64,000 bases of DNA, taken from Nitrososphaerota archaeon (GTDB lineage Archaea; Thermoproteota; Nitrososphaeria; Nitrososphaerales; Gagatemarchaeaceae). Below, piece by piece: positions 33,985 through 43,900 of this stretch (position 1 is the stretch's first letter; the number at the start of each line of letters is the position of its first letter). The notes under the pieces are model-generated. The model saw only the letters and a program-made list of their open reading frames with translations. It was not told where the DNA came from and searched no databases. The stretch spans positions 250,629 to 314,628 of the forward strand of contig JAFLZH010000001.1 in NCBI GenBank assembly GCA_029785615.1. The letters run 5' to 3'. Position numbers and translations under genes: made by a program.

Positions 33985-35424
33985 GTGCCCGGGGTGGCGG
34001 TCGTGCCGGGGTCGTCGGGGCCGATCAGGGAGCTGGGCGCGGCCTACAGGTCGGGGGGAGCCCTGCCCACGACGGTGGTCCGCGAGTGCCTGAAGTCCAT
34101 CGAGGCCTCCAACGGGAGGCTGAACTGCTTCATAACAGTCCTGGGGGACTCCGCCCTGAGGGCAGCCGGCGAGTCAGACCGCCGCTTCAGGGAAGGCAGG
34201 CCCCTCGGCCCCCTCGACGGCATCCCGGTCGCGGTCAAGGACATCATATACATCGAGGGGGTGAGGTGCACGGCAGGCTCCAGGATACTCTCCGGGAACG
34301 TGGCCCAGTACGACGCACCGGTGGTGAGGAAGCTGAAGGCCGCCGGGGCGGTCATCGTCGGGACCACCAACCTCCATGAGTTCGCGGCCGGGACGACGAG
34401 CGTCAACCCGCACTACGGCCCGGTGCGGAACCCGTGGGACCAGGCGAAGATAGCAGGGGGCTCGAGCGGTGGCTCCGCGGCCGCCGTGGCAGCCGGGCTC
34501 GCCGCGGCAGCTCTGGGGACAGACACCGCCGGGTCAGTCCGCATCCCCGCGGCGCTCTGCGGGGTGCTGGGGGTCAAGCCCACCTACGGCAGGGTGAGCA
34601 GGCTGGGGGTGGTCCCCCTCTCGAGCTCCCTGGATACGGTCGGGGTCCTCGCGCGGTCGGCCTGGGATGCGTCTGCCATACTGCAGGCTGTAGCCGGCGG
34701 GGACCAGGGGGACATGACCACTGCGAGCGAGGCTGTGCCTGACTACCTCGCCTCCCTCGCCCTCCCCTACGCGCCTGCCAGGGTCGGGGTGGTCAAGGAG
34801 TACTTCTTCGAGGCCCTGGACCCGGCGATCGAGGAGAACGTGGAGGCCTTTCTCTTGAGGCTCCGTCAGATGGGGTGTCAGGTGTCAGAGGCGAGCCTCG
34901 ACGGCATAGGCGAGGTGTACGAAAGGTGGGTGCCCATAAGGCGCGCCGAAGCCACCGCGTTCCACCTCCGCTGGCTGCAGCAGACCCCCGAGCTCTACGG
35001 GGACGACGTCAGAAGGCTCCTCGAGCAGGGGAAGGACGTCCAAGCCGTAGACTACGTCAGCGCGGTCAACGCCCGCCCCGCCTACATGGAGAGGTTCGCC
35101 GCCTCCATGAAGGACTTCGACGTCCTCGCCCTCCCGTGCACTGCGATCCCCGCCCCGGACATTGGGCGGTCCAACGTCCACTTGAAGGGGAAGGAGGTGC
35201 CGGTCTACTCGGCGCTGAACAGGCTCACGCTTCCTTTCAACTACGTCGGGTTCCCAGCTGTCTCAGTCCCCTCGGGGCTGGCCGAAGGGACCCCGCTGGG
35301 GGTGCAGCTGGTCGGGAAGCTCTTCGACGAGGCAACGCTGTTCCGTCTCGTGAGCGCCTACGAGGGGAGGTACGGCCCATACCCCAGGGCGCCAGGCTGC
35401 GCTCTCGCCGCACCGCCTGGTTAA
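33985..35424 (+). CDS. amidase signature family protein
   Basis: A 479-aa amidase with the Ser-cisSer-Lys triad: Lys in IPVAVKDIIY, cis-Ser in KIAGGSSGGSAAAVAAG, nucleophile Ser in GTDTAGSVRIPAALCG. It hydrolyses an amide of unknown identity. It could act like GatA, but no GatB/GatC is nearby and the C-terminal half is typical of general amidases. GTG 33985 is 3 nt after the PaaI thioesterase stop. Confidence 0.92.
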   Translation: MPGVAVVPGSSGPIRELGAAYRSGGALPTTVVRECLKSIEASNGRLNCFITVLGDSALRAAGESDRRFREGRPLGPLDGIPVAVKDIIYIEGVRCTAGSRILSGNVAQYDAPVVRKLKAAGAVIVGTTNLHEFAAGTTSVNPHYGPVRNPWDQAKIAGGSSGGSAAAVAAGLAAAALGTDTAGSVRIPAALCGVLGVKPTYGRVSRLGVVPLSSSLDTVGVLARSAWDASAILQAVAGGDQGDMTTASEAVPDYLASLALPYAPARVGVVKEYFFEALDPAIEENVEAFLLRLRQMGCQVSEASLDGIGEVYERWVPIRRAEATAFHLRWLQQTPELYGDDVRRLLEQGKDVQAVDYVSAVNARPAYMERFAASMKDFDVLALPCTAIPAPDIGRSNVHLKGKEVPVYSALNRLTLPFNYVGFPAVSVPSGLAEGTPLGVQLVGKLFDEATLFRLVSAYEGRYGPYPRAPGCALAAPPG

Positions 35425-35458
35425 ATAGCGTGGTCGCATGTTAGAATGAGGGTTTTCC

Positions 35459-35830
35459 ATGAAGTCAACCTGGGGGATCGGCGCGCTGGTCGCCATCCTG
35501 CTTTCTATCGCCGCCGGGCTGCTGAAGCTGGTCGACCTTCGGGGGACCGTCTCCGTCATCCTGCTCCTGGTCGGGCTCTGGACCTTCGTCACCGCCTTCG
35601 CCTTCGTCGGCAGGGAGGACAGGGCATTCTACGCGGGCTGGGGGGTAGTCATCGCCGGGCTCTCACTGACGTACCTGGTCCCCCTGACCGAGGCGCTCGG
35701 CTTGATTCTCATCGCCGTCGCCGTCCTCATCGTCGTGACCGCCTACTTCGGCAGGACCCCCAAGGTGCTGACGGCCGCGGCCAACCCGGCGTCCCCGCCA
35801 GGGGATTCGCCTGCAGTCGAATTCACCTGA
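35459..35830 (+). CDS. four-TM membrane protein
   Basis: A 123-aa hydrophobic protein with four segments (about 5-23, 30-50, 58-78, 80-98) and a short Pro/Ala tail. No family is recognised. ATG 35459 is 31 nt from a GTTAAATAG box (35422-35430). The 3' end overlaps pyrC by 8 bp (convergent). Confidence 0.7.
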   Translation: MKSTWGIGALVAILLSIAAGLLKLVDLRGTVSVILLLVGLWTFVTAFAFVGREDRAFYAGWGVVIAGLSLTYLVPLTEALGLILIAVAVLIVVTAYFGRTPKVLTAAANPASPPGDSPAVEFT

Positions 35831-37097
35831 CAGACTCAAAGTCGTCCATCAGGACCTCGCCCCCCAGGACGACCCATCTCGCCCTGCCGGGGAACTCCCT
35901 CCCCTCGTAGGGGGACCAGCCACATCGGCTCCTGACGTCGTCCCCTCTCGCGACCTCCGGGGCATGCAGGTCGATCACGGTGAAGTCCCCCCTCTTCCCC
36001 AGCGCGACCTCGCCCCTGTCCGTCAGGCCTAGGTACTTCGCAGGGTTGAAGGAAGCGACCCTGGCGACGATCGCCGGGTCCACCCTCTGGCTCAACATCA
36101 GCCAGGAGACCACATGAGAGTAGTCGTCGAGCCCCGGGACCCCAGCCAGCCCGAACTCCTCTTTCTCCTCCAGCAGGTGCGGGGCGTGGTCCGTGACCAG
36201 GAACGACACCCTGCCCAGTCGCAAGCCTTGGACCAGCGCCTCCCTGTCCTCTTCCGCCCTGAGGGGAGGGTTGGTCCTGAGGAGGGGATTGTCGAGCATG
36301 GCCCTCCGCGAGAAGTATGCGTGGTGAAGGGTGGCTTCGCAGCGCAGACGCAGCCCTTCCCTCCTCGCGCCCTCCACCAGCGACAGAGTCTCGCCCAGGG
36401 ACGCGTGGCAGACGTTGGCGCTGAGTCCCTTCTCTCCCTCGAGGGCACGCACCACCCTGGCGACGGCCTCCGTCTCAGAACTCGGTGGCCTCATGTCGCA
36501 GTAGGCGTCGGGCCGCGACACCCCCGAGAGCTTCTCCGCCGCCCCGTCGATGACGTCCTGGTCTTCGCAGTGGATGCTCAGCGGCTTCCCGGTCCCGGCG
36601 ACCAGCCTGAACACCCGCGGCAGCTCTTCAGCCGGGAACGACCTCGCGCCCGTGGTCTCCGACATGTACAGCTTGTAGCCGGCGACGTCCGGGGACAGCT
36701 TGACGAGGCTCTCGGTGCTCCCCCTCGCGATCCCGCCATAGAACTTGACCTCCACCAGGGCCCTGGCCGCTGCCAGCCTCGACTTCTCCTCCAGGGCCTC
36801 CGGGGTCGTGGTGGGGGTAGGGTTGTTCGGCATGTCCGCCACTGTGGTCACCCCGCCATGTATTGCCGCCATGGTCCCGGTCCGAAAGCCCTCCTTGCGC
36901 TCCCATCCAGGCTCGCGCAGGTGGACGTGGGCGTCGACGAATCCTGGGAAGACGAGGCACCCATCGGCCCTTATCCTTCTGGCCCCACGGAGCCCGTGGC
37001 CTATCTCCCTGATGACCCCGTCAGTCACCCCCACCTCGGCGTCTTCGGGGCCCTCGGGAGTCACGACCCTCCCGTCGAGGACCAGGTCGTGCTCCAT
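35823..37097 (-). CDS. pyrC: dihydroorotase
   Basis: A 424-aa type I dihydroorotase. The metal site is DAHVHLREPGWERKE; AGYKLYMSETTG, LSIHCEDQ, CHASLGETLSL and SFLVTDHAPHL (Asp general base) follow in order. It cyclises carbamoyl-aspartate to dihydroorotate. It is the third gene of pyrB-pyrI-pyrC, with a 6-nt gap after pyrI. Confidence 0.95.
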   Translation of the reverse strand: MEHDLVLDGRVVTPEGPEDAEVGVTDGVIREIGHGLRGARRIRADGCLVFPGFVDAHVHLREPGWERKEGFRTGTMAAIHGGVTTVADMPNNPTPTTTPEALEEKSRLAAARALVEVKFYGGIARGSTESLVKLSPDVAGYKLYMSETTGARSFPAEELPRVFRLVAGTGKPLSIHCEDQDVIDGAAEKLSGVSRPDAYCDMRPPSSETEAVARVVRALEGEKGLSANVCHASLGETLSLVEGARREGLRLRCEATLHHAYFSRRAMLDNPLLRTNPPLRAEEDREALVQGLRLGRVSFLVTDHAPHLLEEKEEFGLAGVPGLDDYSHVVSWLMLSQRVDPAIVARVASFNPAKYLGLTDRGEVALGKRGDFTVIDLHAPEVARGDDVRSRCGWSPYEGREFPGRARWVVLGGEVLMDDFESVR

Positions 37098-37103
37098 CTG
37101 CGC

Positions 37104-37568
37104 CTATGTCCTCACGTGGTCGGGGACCTTGTCGAAGTCGAAGAGCGCGTCGCAGTACTGGCACTGGAGCATCCTCTCCTTCTTGAGGGTGGCGAACCTG
37201 GTGGTGACAGGTTCCCTCTCCGTGTTCGAGATGCAGTTGAGCTCGGGGCAACGAAGGCGCCCTTCGATAGCGTCCGGCACCCGTGGCGTGTACTTCGAGA
37301 CCTTCCCTTCGTCGATGTAGTTGACCGTGATCCCGGGGAAGACCAGGCTGAGTATGTCGGCGTCGCTCTCGTCCACGTGCCACCGGTCGATCTTGATGAT
37401 GTCCTTCCTGCCGAGCCTCTTGCTCGTCACGTTCTGCAGGATCACGACCGAGACGTCTGCCTGCATCTTCGCCAGCCTGTCCAGCCGCAGAACCCTGGAG
37501 ACCGTGTCCGCCCGCCAGTCCGGGATGTGGTCTATGACCGTCCCCTCCTCGATCCTGCTCACGAGCAT
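37104..37568 (-). CDS. pyrI: aspartate carbamoyltransferase regulatory subunit
   Basis: A 154-aa PyrI. The N-terminal allosteric domain has EEGTVIDHIPDW and DIIKIDRWHV. The C-terminal zinc domain has CPELNC and CQYC, the four ligands that contact PyrB. Its presence implies nucleotide-regulated ATCase. It lies 24 nt after pyrB. Confidence 0.96.
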   Translation of the reverse strand: MLVSRIEEGTVIDHIPDWRADTVSRVLRLDRLAKMQADVSVVILQNVTSKRLGRKDIIKIDRWHVDESDADILSLVFPGITVNYIDEGKVSKYTPRVPDAIEGRLRCPELNCISNTEREPVTTRFATLKKERMLQCQYCDALFDFDKVPDHVRT

Positions 37569-37592
37569 CCTCTCGCTCTCTGTCTGGGCCGT

Positions 37593-38531
37593 CTACCTTG
37601 CGCCTCCGAGTATGAGGTTCAGCAGCGCCATCCTCAGGGGGAGCCCACCTGCGGCCTGGACGAAGTACTGGGCGTAGTTGGTCTCGTCTATGTCCGTCGA
37701 GAGCTCGTCCACCCTGGGGAGGGGGTGCAGGACCTTCAGGGAGGGCTTTGCGTCCCTGAGCGCCTCGAGGTTGACCTCGTACATCCCTTTGACCTTCTCG
37801 TATTCGGTCGGGTCTGGGATCCGTTCCTTCTGGATCCTGGTCACGTAGAGCACGTCCAAGCTCCCGGCGACGTCCTTGAATGCCCCCGCCGTCCTGGGGG
37901 TCACCCCCCGCTGCGTCAGGAAGTGAGACACCTCAGGCCTCATCTGGAGGGCCTCGGGTGCGATGAACGTGATCTCCACGTCGAAGTTGGAGAGGGCATA
38001 CGCGAGCGACGAGGAGGTCCGTCCGTACCTCAGGTCGCCGAGCATCCCCACCTTCAGGCCGTCTATCCTTCCGAACGCCTTCTTGATGGCGTAGAGATCG
38101 ACCATCGCCTGGGTCGGGTGCTCCCTGCTACCGTCCCCGGCGCTGACGACCGGGACATCGGAGATCTCGGCCGCGAACCTAGCTGCGCCCATCTTCGAGT
38201 GCCTGATGATGAAGACGTCGGCGCCGTACCCCTCGAACATGCGGACCGTATCGTGGAGGGTCTCCCCCTTCGTTATCGACGAGCCAGTGGGGCCGGCGAA
38301 ACCAGACACCCTCATGCCGAGCTTCTCCGCCGCGATCTGGAAGCTGGAGTAGGTCCTCGTGGACGGCTCGAAGAACAGGAGCGCCGCGAGCTTGCCCTTC
38401 AGGGTGCCGTCGAGGCTCTCCCTGCTCTTCTCCAGGTCTTCGACGGCCCGGAGCATCTCGTCGTACTGGTCCCGCTTGAAGTCGCGAGCGCTTACTACGT
38501 CCCTCCCGAGGAAGTCCACGCTGGGGCCCAT
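37593..38531 (-). CDS. pyrB: aspartate carbamoyltransferase catalytic subunit
   Basis: A 312-aa ATCase with FEPSTRTYSSFQIAAEKLG (carbamoyl-phosphate site), GDGSREHPTQAMVDLYAI, VGMLGDLRYGRTSSSLAYAL and VLHPLPRVDEL. It condenses carbamoyl phosphate with aspartate. ATG 38531 is about 29 nt from an AATCAATAA box (38557-38565). First gene of the pyrBIC operon. Confidence 0.97.
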   Translation of the reverse strand: MGPSVDFLGRDVVSARDFKRDQYDEMLRAVEDLEKSRESLDGTLKGKLAALLFFEPSTRTYSSFQIAAEKLGMRVSGFAGPTGSSITKGETLHDTVRMFEGYGADVFIIRHSKMGAARFAAEISDVPVVSAGDGSREHPTQAMVDLYAIKKAFGRIDGLKVGMLGDLRYGRTSSSLAYALSNFDVEITFIAPEALQMRPEVSHFLTQRGVTPRTAGAFKDVAGSLDVLYVTRIQKERIPDPTEYEKVKGMYEVNLEALRDAKPSLKVLHPLPRVDELSTDIDETNYAQYFVQAAGGLPLRMALLNLILGGAR

Positions 38532-38668
38532 CTATCTTACCCCCGCTTGAGGAAGGTTATTGATTGTTCCTCCCAGCGACCGACCTAAGAACCCTGTGAG
38601 AATTTTGAGCCCGCCCTGTGTTTAGCCCCCGGAGCGATTTAAGGCTTCGACCTCGTCTGCAGGGCCAC

Positions 38669-38719
38669 TTGGGAGGGAGACCGGAACCGGCCGGAAACCG
38701 AGATAAGCGGTCGCCATGA
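38669..38719 (+). CDS. leaderless mini-ORF upstream of the aminotransferase (16 codons)
   Basis: TTG 38669 is 28 nt from the TTTAAGG box (38638-38644). Sixteen codons (GGRPEPAGNRDKRSP after the initiator) end in a TGA that overlaps the aminotransferase ATG (ATGA, 38716-38719). No family is recognised; it is probably a coupling leader. Confidence 0.45.
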   Translation: MGGRPEPAGNRDKRSP

Positions 38720-39753
38720 CCCGGGTGCCCTTGCTCCCCACAGAGTTCAGGCTGGTTGACTGGATTCTAGGGCGCTCAAAGGACGCAAAGTACAACCTCT
38801 CCAACAGCGGCCTCCCCGAGCCCCCCCTCGCAGAGCTCGGGGTCGATACCTCATTCGAGGCGTTCAGCAAGGAGAAGGACGTCCACGAGAGGGTTCTGGC
38901 AGAGACCGTCGCGAGGATCTATCGCGTCGAAGCAAAGAACGTGGTGGTGACCTCCGGCGCTTCGGAGGCGATCTTCCTTGCTTTCTCCGTCCTGGGCAAG
39001 GGGAGCGCCGTCGTCCCCGTCCCCAACTACGAGCCCATGCTCTCCGTCCCCCGCTGGCTCGGGATGAAGGTCGGACACTCGCTCGACGGCGCGGTCCGTC
39101 CAGGCGCGGTCTATGGCCTGACCGACCCGAACAACCCGACGGGCGCCAGGCTCGGGAGCGCCGCCCTGGACAGGCTCGGCGAGATCTCGAAGAAGGCGCC
39201 GGTCTTCGTGAACGAAACCTACGGCGGCTTCGCCTTCGAGGAGCCCGCCACACTTCATTCGAGGCTGGATGATGTCGTCACATGCAGTTCTATGACCAAA
39301 TTCTACGGCCTCGGCCGGCTGAGGGTGGGATGGATGATAGCCGACGCCAAGAGGGCCGGTCTTCTGAGGAGGGGGAAGAAGCTGCTGAGCGGCCACGACT
39401 CCGAGTACAGCCTCTGGCTGGCGAGGCAGGTCCTGGAGAAGAGGGGGCCCTTCGTCGAAAGGGCGCGGAGGACCTACGAGGAGAACCTGGCGGCGGTCCG
39501 GAGGTTCGCCCGCAGAGGCCTCGGGGTGTCGGCGGAACTCTCCGGTGCCGCCCCCTTCCGCCTCTTCCGTTATGAGGGGGGTCCGAACTCGGTCTCCTTC
39601 GCGAAGGCCCTGCTGGCGCACCGCAGCGTCCTCGTCGGCCCCGGCGACTTCTTCGGGGCGCCAAGGTCGTTCAGGCTCTGCTTCACCTCGCCCAGAGACG
39701 AACTGGAGGCCGGGCTGGAAGAGCTCGCGGCGTTCCTGGGCGACCGGCGCTGA
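38716..39753 (+). CDS. PLP-dependent class I/II aminotransferase
   Basis: A 345-aa fold-type I enzyme. GASEAIFLAFSVLGKGS binds the phosphate, TDPNNPTGARLG is the conserved Asn region, VNETYGGFAF is the Asp/Tyr region, and SSMTKFYGLGRLRVGW carries the PLP lysine, with FRLCFTSP at the C-terminal Arg. The substrate is not clear. ATG 38716 overlaps the mini-ORF stop. carA follows after 79 nt with its own promoter. Confidence 0.9.
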   Translation: MTRVPLLPTEFRLVDWILGRSKDAKYNLSNSGLPEPPLAELGVDTSFEAFSKEKDVHERVLAETVARIYRVEAKNVVVTSGASEAIFLAFSVLGKGSAVVPVPNYEPMLSVPRWLGMKVGHSLDGAVRPGAVYGLTDPNNPTGARLGSAALDRLGEISKKAPVFVNETYGGFAFEEPATLHSRLDDVVTCSSMTKFYGLGRLRVGWMIADAKRAGLLRRGKKLLSGHDSEYSLWLARQVLEKRGPFVERARRTYEENLAAVRRFARRGLGVSAELSGAAPFRLFRYEGGPNSVSFAKALLAHRSVLVGPGDFFGAPRSFRLCFTSPRDELEAGLEELAAFLGDRR

Positions 39754-39797
39754 CGGACGGTCCGCGAGCCGGTGCACCCCGGAGGAACTCCAAACCC

Positions 39798-39819
39798 TTA
39801 AAAGCGAAACGAAGGAGGT
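39798..39819 (+). promoter_or_regulatory. carA promoter box and Shine-Dalgarno-like site
   Basis: TTAAAA at 39798-39803 is 33 nt before the GTG at 39833, and GGAGGT at 39814-39819 lies between them. The combination is unusual here, because most genes seem leaderless with no ribosome binding site. Whether GGAGGT is in the transcript depends on the real transcription start. Confidence 0.4.
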
Positions 39820-39832
39820 TTCTCTTCTTAGA

Positions 39833-40999
39833 GTGCCTACTCCGAAAAGGGACGCGCTTCTTCTTCTCGAGGATGGTTCTACTTTCTTTGGTCAGGGCTT
39901 CGGGGCCGAAGCAGACTCGGTGGGCGAGGTCGTCTTCAACACAGGCATGGTCGGCTACCTCGAGTCGATGACCGACCCCTCCTACGCGGGACAGATCCTC
40001 ACGTTCACGTACCCGCTCATAGGAAACTACGGCGTCCCGCCGTACTCTGCCAGGGATGAGTTCGGCCTCCCGCGCTTCTTTGAGTCCGATTCCATCAAAG
40101 TGAGCGGGATCGTCGTCCAGGAGGCCTGCGACTCTCCAAGCCACTGGGCCTCGAAGAGGCCGCTGTCGAAGTGGATGGAGTCAGAGGGGATCCCGGGGAT
40201 ACAGGGGGTCGACACCAGGGCCCTCGTCACGAAGCTCAGGGAGGCAGGTGTGATGATGGGGATCCTGGCCAGCGGCCCGGACGCGAAGGACAGGAGGATG
40301 CTCGCAGAGTTGCTCGCGAAGGCGAGCAGCTACTCCTCGCAGAACCTGGTGAAGCGGGTGTCGGTCTCCGGCCCCGTGGTCCATGGGGAGCCAGGCACGA
40401 GGGTCGTCGTCCTCGACTGCGGGACAAAGCTCGGGATAGTGAGGAACCTGCTCAGGCGCGGATTCCAGGTGGTCCGCCTCCCCTACGACTCCTCATATTC
40501 GGCGGTCATGAAGTACGACCCAGCGGGGGTCGTCGTCTGCAACGGCCCGGGGGACCCTAATCTACTGGCCGACACCGCGAAGTGCGTCGGCTCGCTCATA
40601 GACGGAGATGTCCCCGTCCTGGGGATCTGCCTCGGGGAGCAGGTGGTGGGGATGTCCCAGGGGGCCGAGACCTTCAAGCTGAAGTACGGTCACAGGGGGC
40701 AGAACAAGCCCTGCGTGGACCTCACCACCGGGAGGGGATACGTGACCAGCCAGAACCACGGCTACGCCATCTCGGAGAAGACCCTGAAGGGGACCGATCT
40801 CCGCCAGTGGTTCGTCAACGCAGACGACAAGACCATCGAAGGCGTCTTCCACGCTTCCAGGCCGTGCATGGCCGTCCAGTTCCATCCGGAGGCGACCCCG
40901 GGACCCTACGACACCCTCTTCGTATTCGACAGGTTCGCGGAGATGGCGCGGAGGGGAAGGCAGCCAAGAGGTGAAGAGCTTCGAAGCGTGAGAGCGTAA
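39833..40999 (+). CDS. carA: carbamoyl-phosphate synthase small subunit
   Basis: About 388 aa: an N-terminal CPSase domain (EVVFNTGMVGYLESMTDPSY, GVDTRALVTKLRE) and a class I glutaminase with PVLGICLGEQVVG (nucleophile Cys) and AVQFHPEATPGPYDT (His, Glu). The residue after CLG is Glu where most homologues have His (GHQ). The open frame begins in the aminotransferase gene; GTG 39833 fits the promoter and the family N-terminus. It is cotranscribed with carB. Confidence 0.95.
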   Translation: MPTPKRDALLLLEDGSTFFGQGFGAEADSVGEVVFNTGMVGYLESMTDPSYAGQILTFTYPLIGNYGVPPYSARDEFGLPRFFESDSIKVSGIVVQEACDSPSHWASKRPLSKWMESEGIPGIQGVDTRALVTKLREAGVMMGILASGPDAKDRRMLAELLAKASSYSSQNLVKRVSVSGPVVHGEPGTRVVVLDCGTKLGIVRNLLRRGFQVVRLPYDSSYSAVMKYDPAGVVVCNGPGDPNLLADTAKCVGSLIDGDVPVLGICLGEQVVGMSQGAETFKLKYGHRGQNKPCVDLTTGRGYVTSQNHGYAISEKTLKGTDLRQWFVNADDKTIEGVFHASRPCMAVQFHPEATPGPYDTLFVFDRFAEMARRGRQPRGEELRSVRA

Positions 41000-43900
41000 A
41001 GAAAGTACTCGTAATCGGGAGCGGCGCCATCAAGATCGGCGAAGCGGGGGAGTTCGACTACTCCGGGAGCCAGTGCCTGAAAGCGCTGAAGGAGGAGGGG
41101 GTCGACTCAGTCCTGGTCAACCCCAACATAGCTACGATACAGACCAGCTCGCAGTTCTCCGACCGCATCCACTTCGTCCCTGTGTCGGTCGACTCGGTCA
41201 CCAGCGTCATCGAGAGGGAGCGGCCGGACGGCATCCTCCTCGGCTTCGGGGGCCAGACGGCCCTCAACTGCGGCATAGGCCTCTCCGAGTCCGGCGCCCT
41301 CGAAAGGTACGGGGTGAAGGTCCTCGGCACCCCCATCCGAGGGATCCAGCTTACCGAAGACAGGGACCTGTTCAAGAAGACCATGATCGGCTGCGACGTC
41401 CCCGTTCCGCGCAGCTTCGCCGTCTACTCCTTCGACGAGGCGAAGAAGGCGGCGGACGAGCTGGGCTTCCCTGTGATAATCCGGGTGGCCTACACCCTCG
41501 GGGGGAAGGGCGGCGGGGTCGCGAGGAACCTCCAGGAGCTCGCGCAGATAGTCGAGCGCGGCCTGAACAGCTCCCTCGCGCACCAGGTCCTGGTGGAGGA
41601 GTACCTCGGCGGGTGGAAGCAGATCGAGTACGAGATAATGCGCGACAGAGATGACAACAGCGTCATCATCTGCAACATGGAGAACATGCTCGGCATGCGC
41701 GTCCACACCGGGGACAACATCGTGGTCGCCCCCTCCCAAACGCTCACCAACGCCGAGTATCACCTGCTCCGCACCGCCTCCCTCCGGGCAGCTCGGACCT
41801 GCGGCATCGTCGGGGAGTGCAACATCCAGTTCGCCCTCCACCCGGGCTCCGAGAGGTACGCCTCCATCGAGATCAACGCCCGGCTATCGAGGTCGTCGGC
41901 CCTCGCCTCCAAGGCGACCGGGTACCCCCTGGCCTACGTGGCAGCGAAGCTCGCCCTCGGCTACCACCTCACCGAGCTGAAGAACAGGGTGTCGGGGACC
42001 ACCACCGCCCTCTTCGAGCCTTCCCTGGACTATCTGGTGGTGAAGATGCCCCGCTGGGACACGGTGAAGTTCGACGGAGCCGCCAGGGGGATCGGGACGT
42101 CGATGAAGTCAATCGGGGAGGTCATGGCTGTGGGGAGGGGCTTCGAGGAGGCCATCCAGAAGGCGGCCCGCATGGCCAACCCGCAACACGACGGCGTGGT
42201 CAGGAGAGGGAGCCCCCCCGCGCTCTCGGCAGCCCTGGGGATGCTCGAGCGCCCGTCCGATACCATCGCCTTCGACCTGGCGGAGGCGCTCCGCGCAGGG
42301 GCGGGGGAGAAGGAGGTCGCCGCCAAGAGCGAGGTGGACCCGTGGTTCGTAAGCAAGTACAAGAACGTCGTCGACTTCCACGCCTTCCTCGAGTCTCAAC
42401 CCCCCGGCGCCGCCCCAAGCAAGGAGATCCTGACCAGGGCGAAGAAGCTCGGATTCTCCGACAGGCAGATCGGGGACCTCCTGGGGATCGGGGAGGACAG
42501 GGTGAGGGAGGCACGGGTGCGCATGGGGGTGACTCCTGTCACCAAGGTCATCGACACCCTCGCAGCCGAGTGGCCTTCCAGGACCAACTACCTCTACCAG
42601 ACCTTCGACGCAGCGGTCGACGAGGCCCCTCCCACGTCCGGGCGTAAGGTGATGGTCCTCGGGGCGGGCCCCTACCGGATTGGGAGCTCGGTGGAGTTCG
42701 ACTGGGGGACGATGAACATGGCCTGGGCGCTGAAGGGGCTGGGCTACGAGGTCGTGGTGGTGAACTGCAACCCAGAGACCGTCTCGACCGACTTCGACAT
42801 GAGCGACAGGCTCTACTTCGAGGAGCTGACGGTCGAGAGGCTCCTCGCCATCTACGACAGGGAGAAGCCCGAAGGGATGGTCCTCTGCGTCGGCGGGCAG
42901 ACCCCCAACGACCTCGCCGAGTCCCTTGAGAAGAGGGGGGTCACAATCCTGGGCACATCTTCGCAGTCCATAGAAACCGCCGAAGACAGGACCAAGTTCA
43001 GCGCCCTCCTGGACCGCCTGGGGATCCCGCAGCCGGCCTGGGGCTCCTTCCGCTCCCCCGCCGAGGCGGCGACCTTCTGCTCCAGGGTCGGGTACCCTGT
43101 GATCGTCAGGCCCTCCCACGTCCTCAGCGGCTCGGCCATGCGCGTCATCTGGGACCCCTCCGAGCTGGAGACCTACATCACGAAGGCGGCCATGGTGAAC
43201 CCGGAGTACCCGGTGGTCGTCAGCGAGTTCGTCGAGGGGGCGCGGGAGGTCGAGGTCGACGCCGTGTCCGACGGGAAGAGCACGGTGATCGGGGCCATCA
43301 TAGAGCACGTCCAGGACGCGGGGATCCACTCCGGGGACGCGATCATGAGCATCCCCACGGTCTCCGTCGGCAAGGCCGCCAAGGAGAAGATAAGGGTCTA
43401 CACGAGGAGCATCGCGAGGGAGCTGAAGGCGAGGGGCCCCCTCAACATCCAGTTCCTGGTCCGCGGGGCGTCGGTCTACGTCATAGAGTGCAACCTCCGT
43501 GCTTCGCGCTCCCTCCCCTACGTGTGCAAGGCGACCGGCGTAAACCTCATCGACGTCGTCGCCCCCGCGATCGAAGGCGGGACCTTGAAGAGGACGGCGG
43601 ACGTCGAGGAGCCGAAACGCTTCGCCGTCAAGGCCCCCATGTTCTCCTTCCTGCAGATGGACGGGGCCGACCCCAAGCTCGGCGTCGAGATGCGCTCCAC
43701 GGGAGAGGTCGCCTGCTTCGGCGACACGTTCCCAGAGGCGCTGTCGCAGGCCTTCCTGGCGACGGGGCACCGAATGCCCAAGAAGGGGGACCTGGGGATA
43801 ATGCTCCTGGAGCCCTGGCAGGAGACCGCCGGGGTCAAGCCCCTGCTGTCGCGCCTCAGGGGGGAGGGGATAGAGATGCTTGAGCTCGACGAGCAGGCCC

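Noticed and set aside
40960..41010. Programmed -1 frameshift joining carA and carB
   Set aside because: No X-XXY-YYZ slippery heptamer occurs before the carA stop, so a classic -1 site is not supported; start-codon explanations are preferred.
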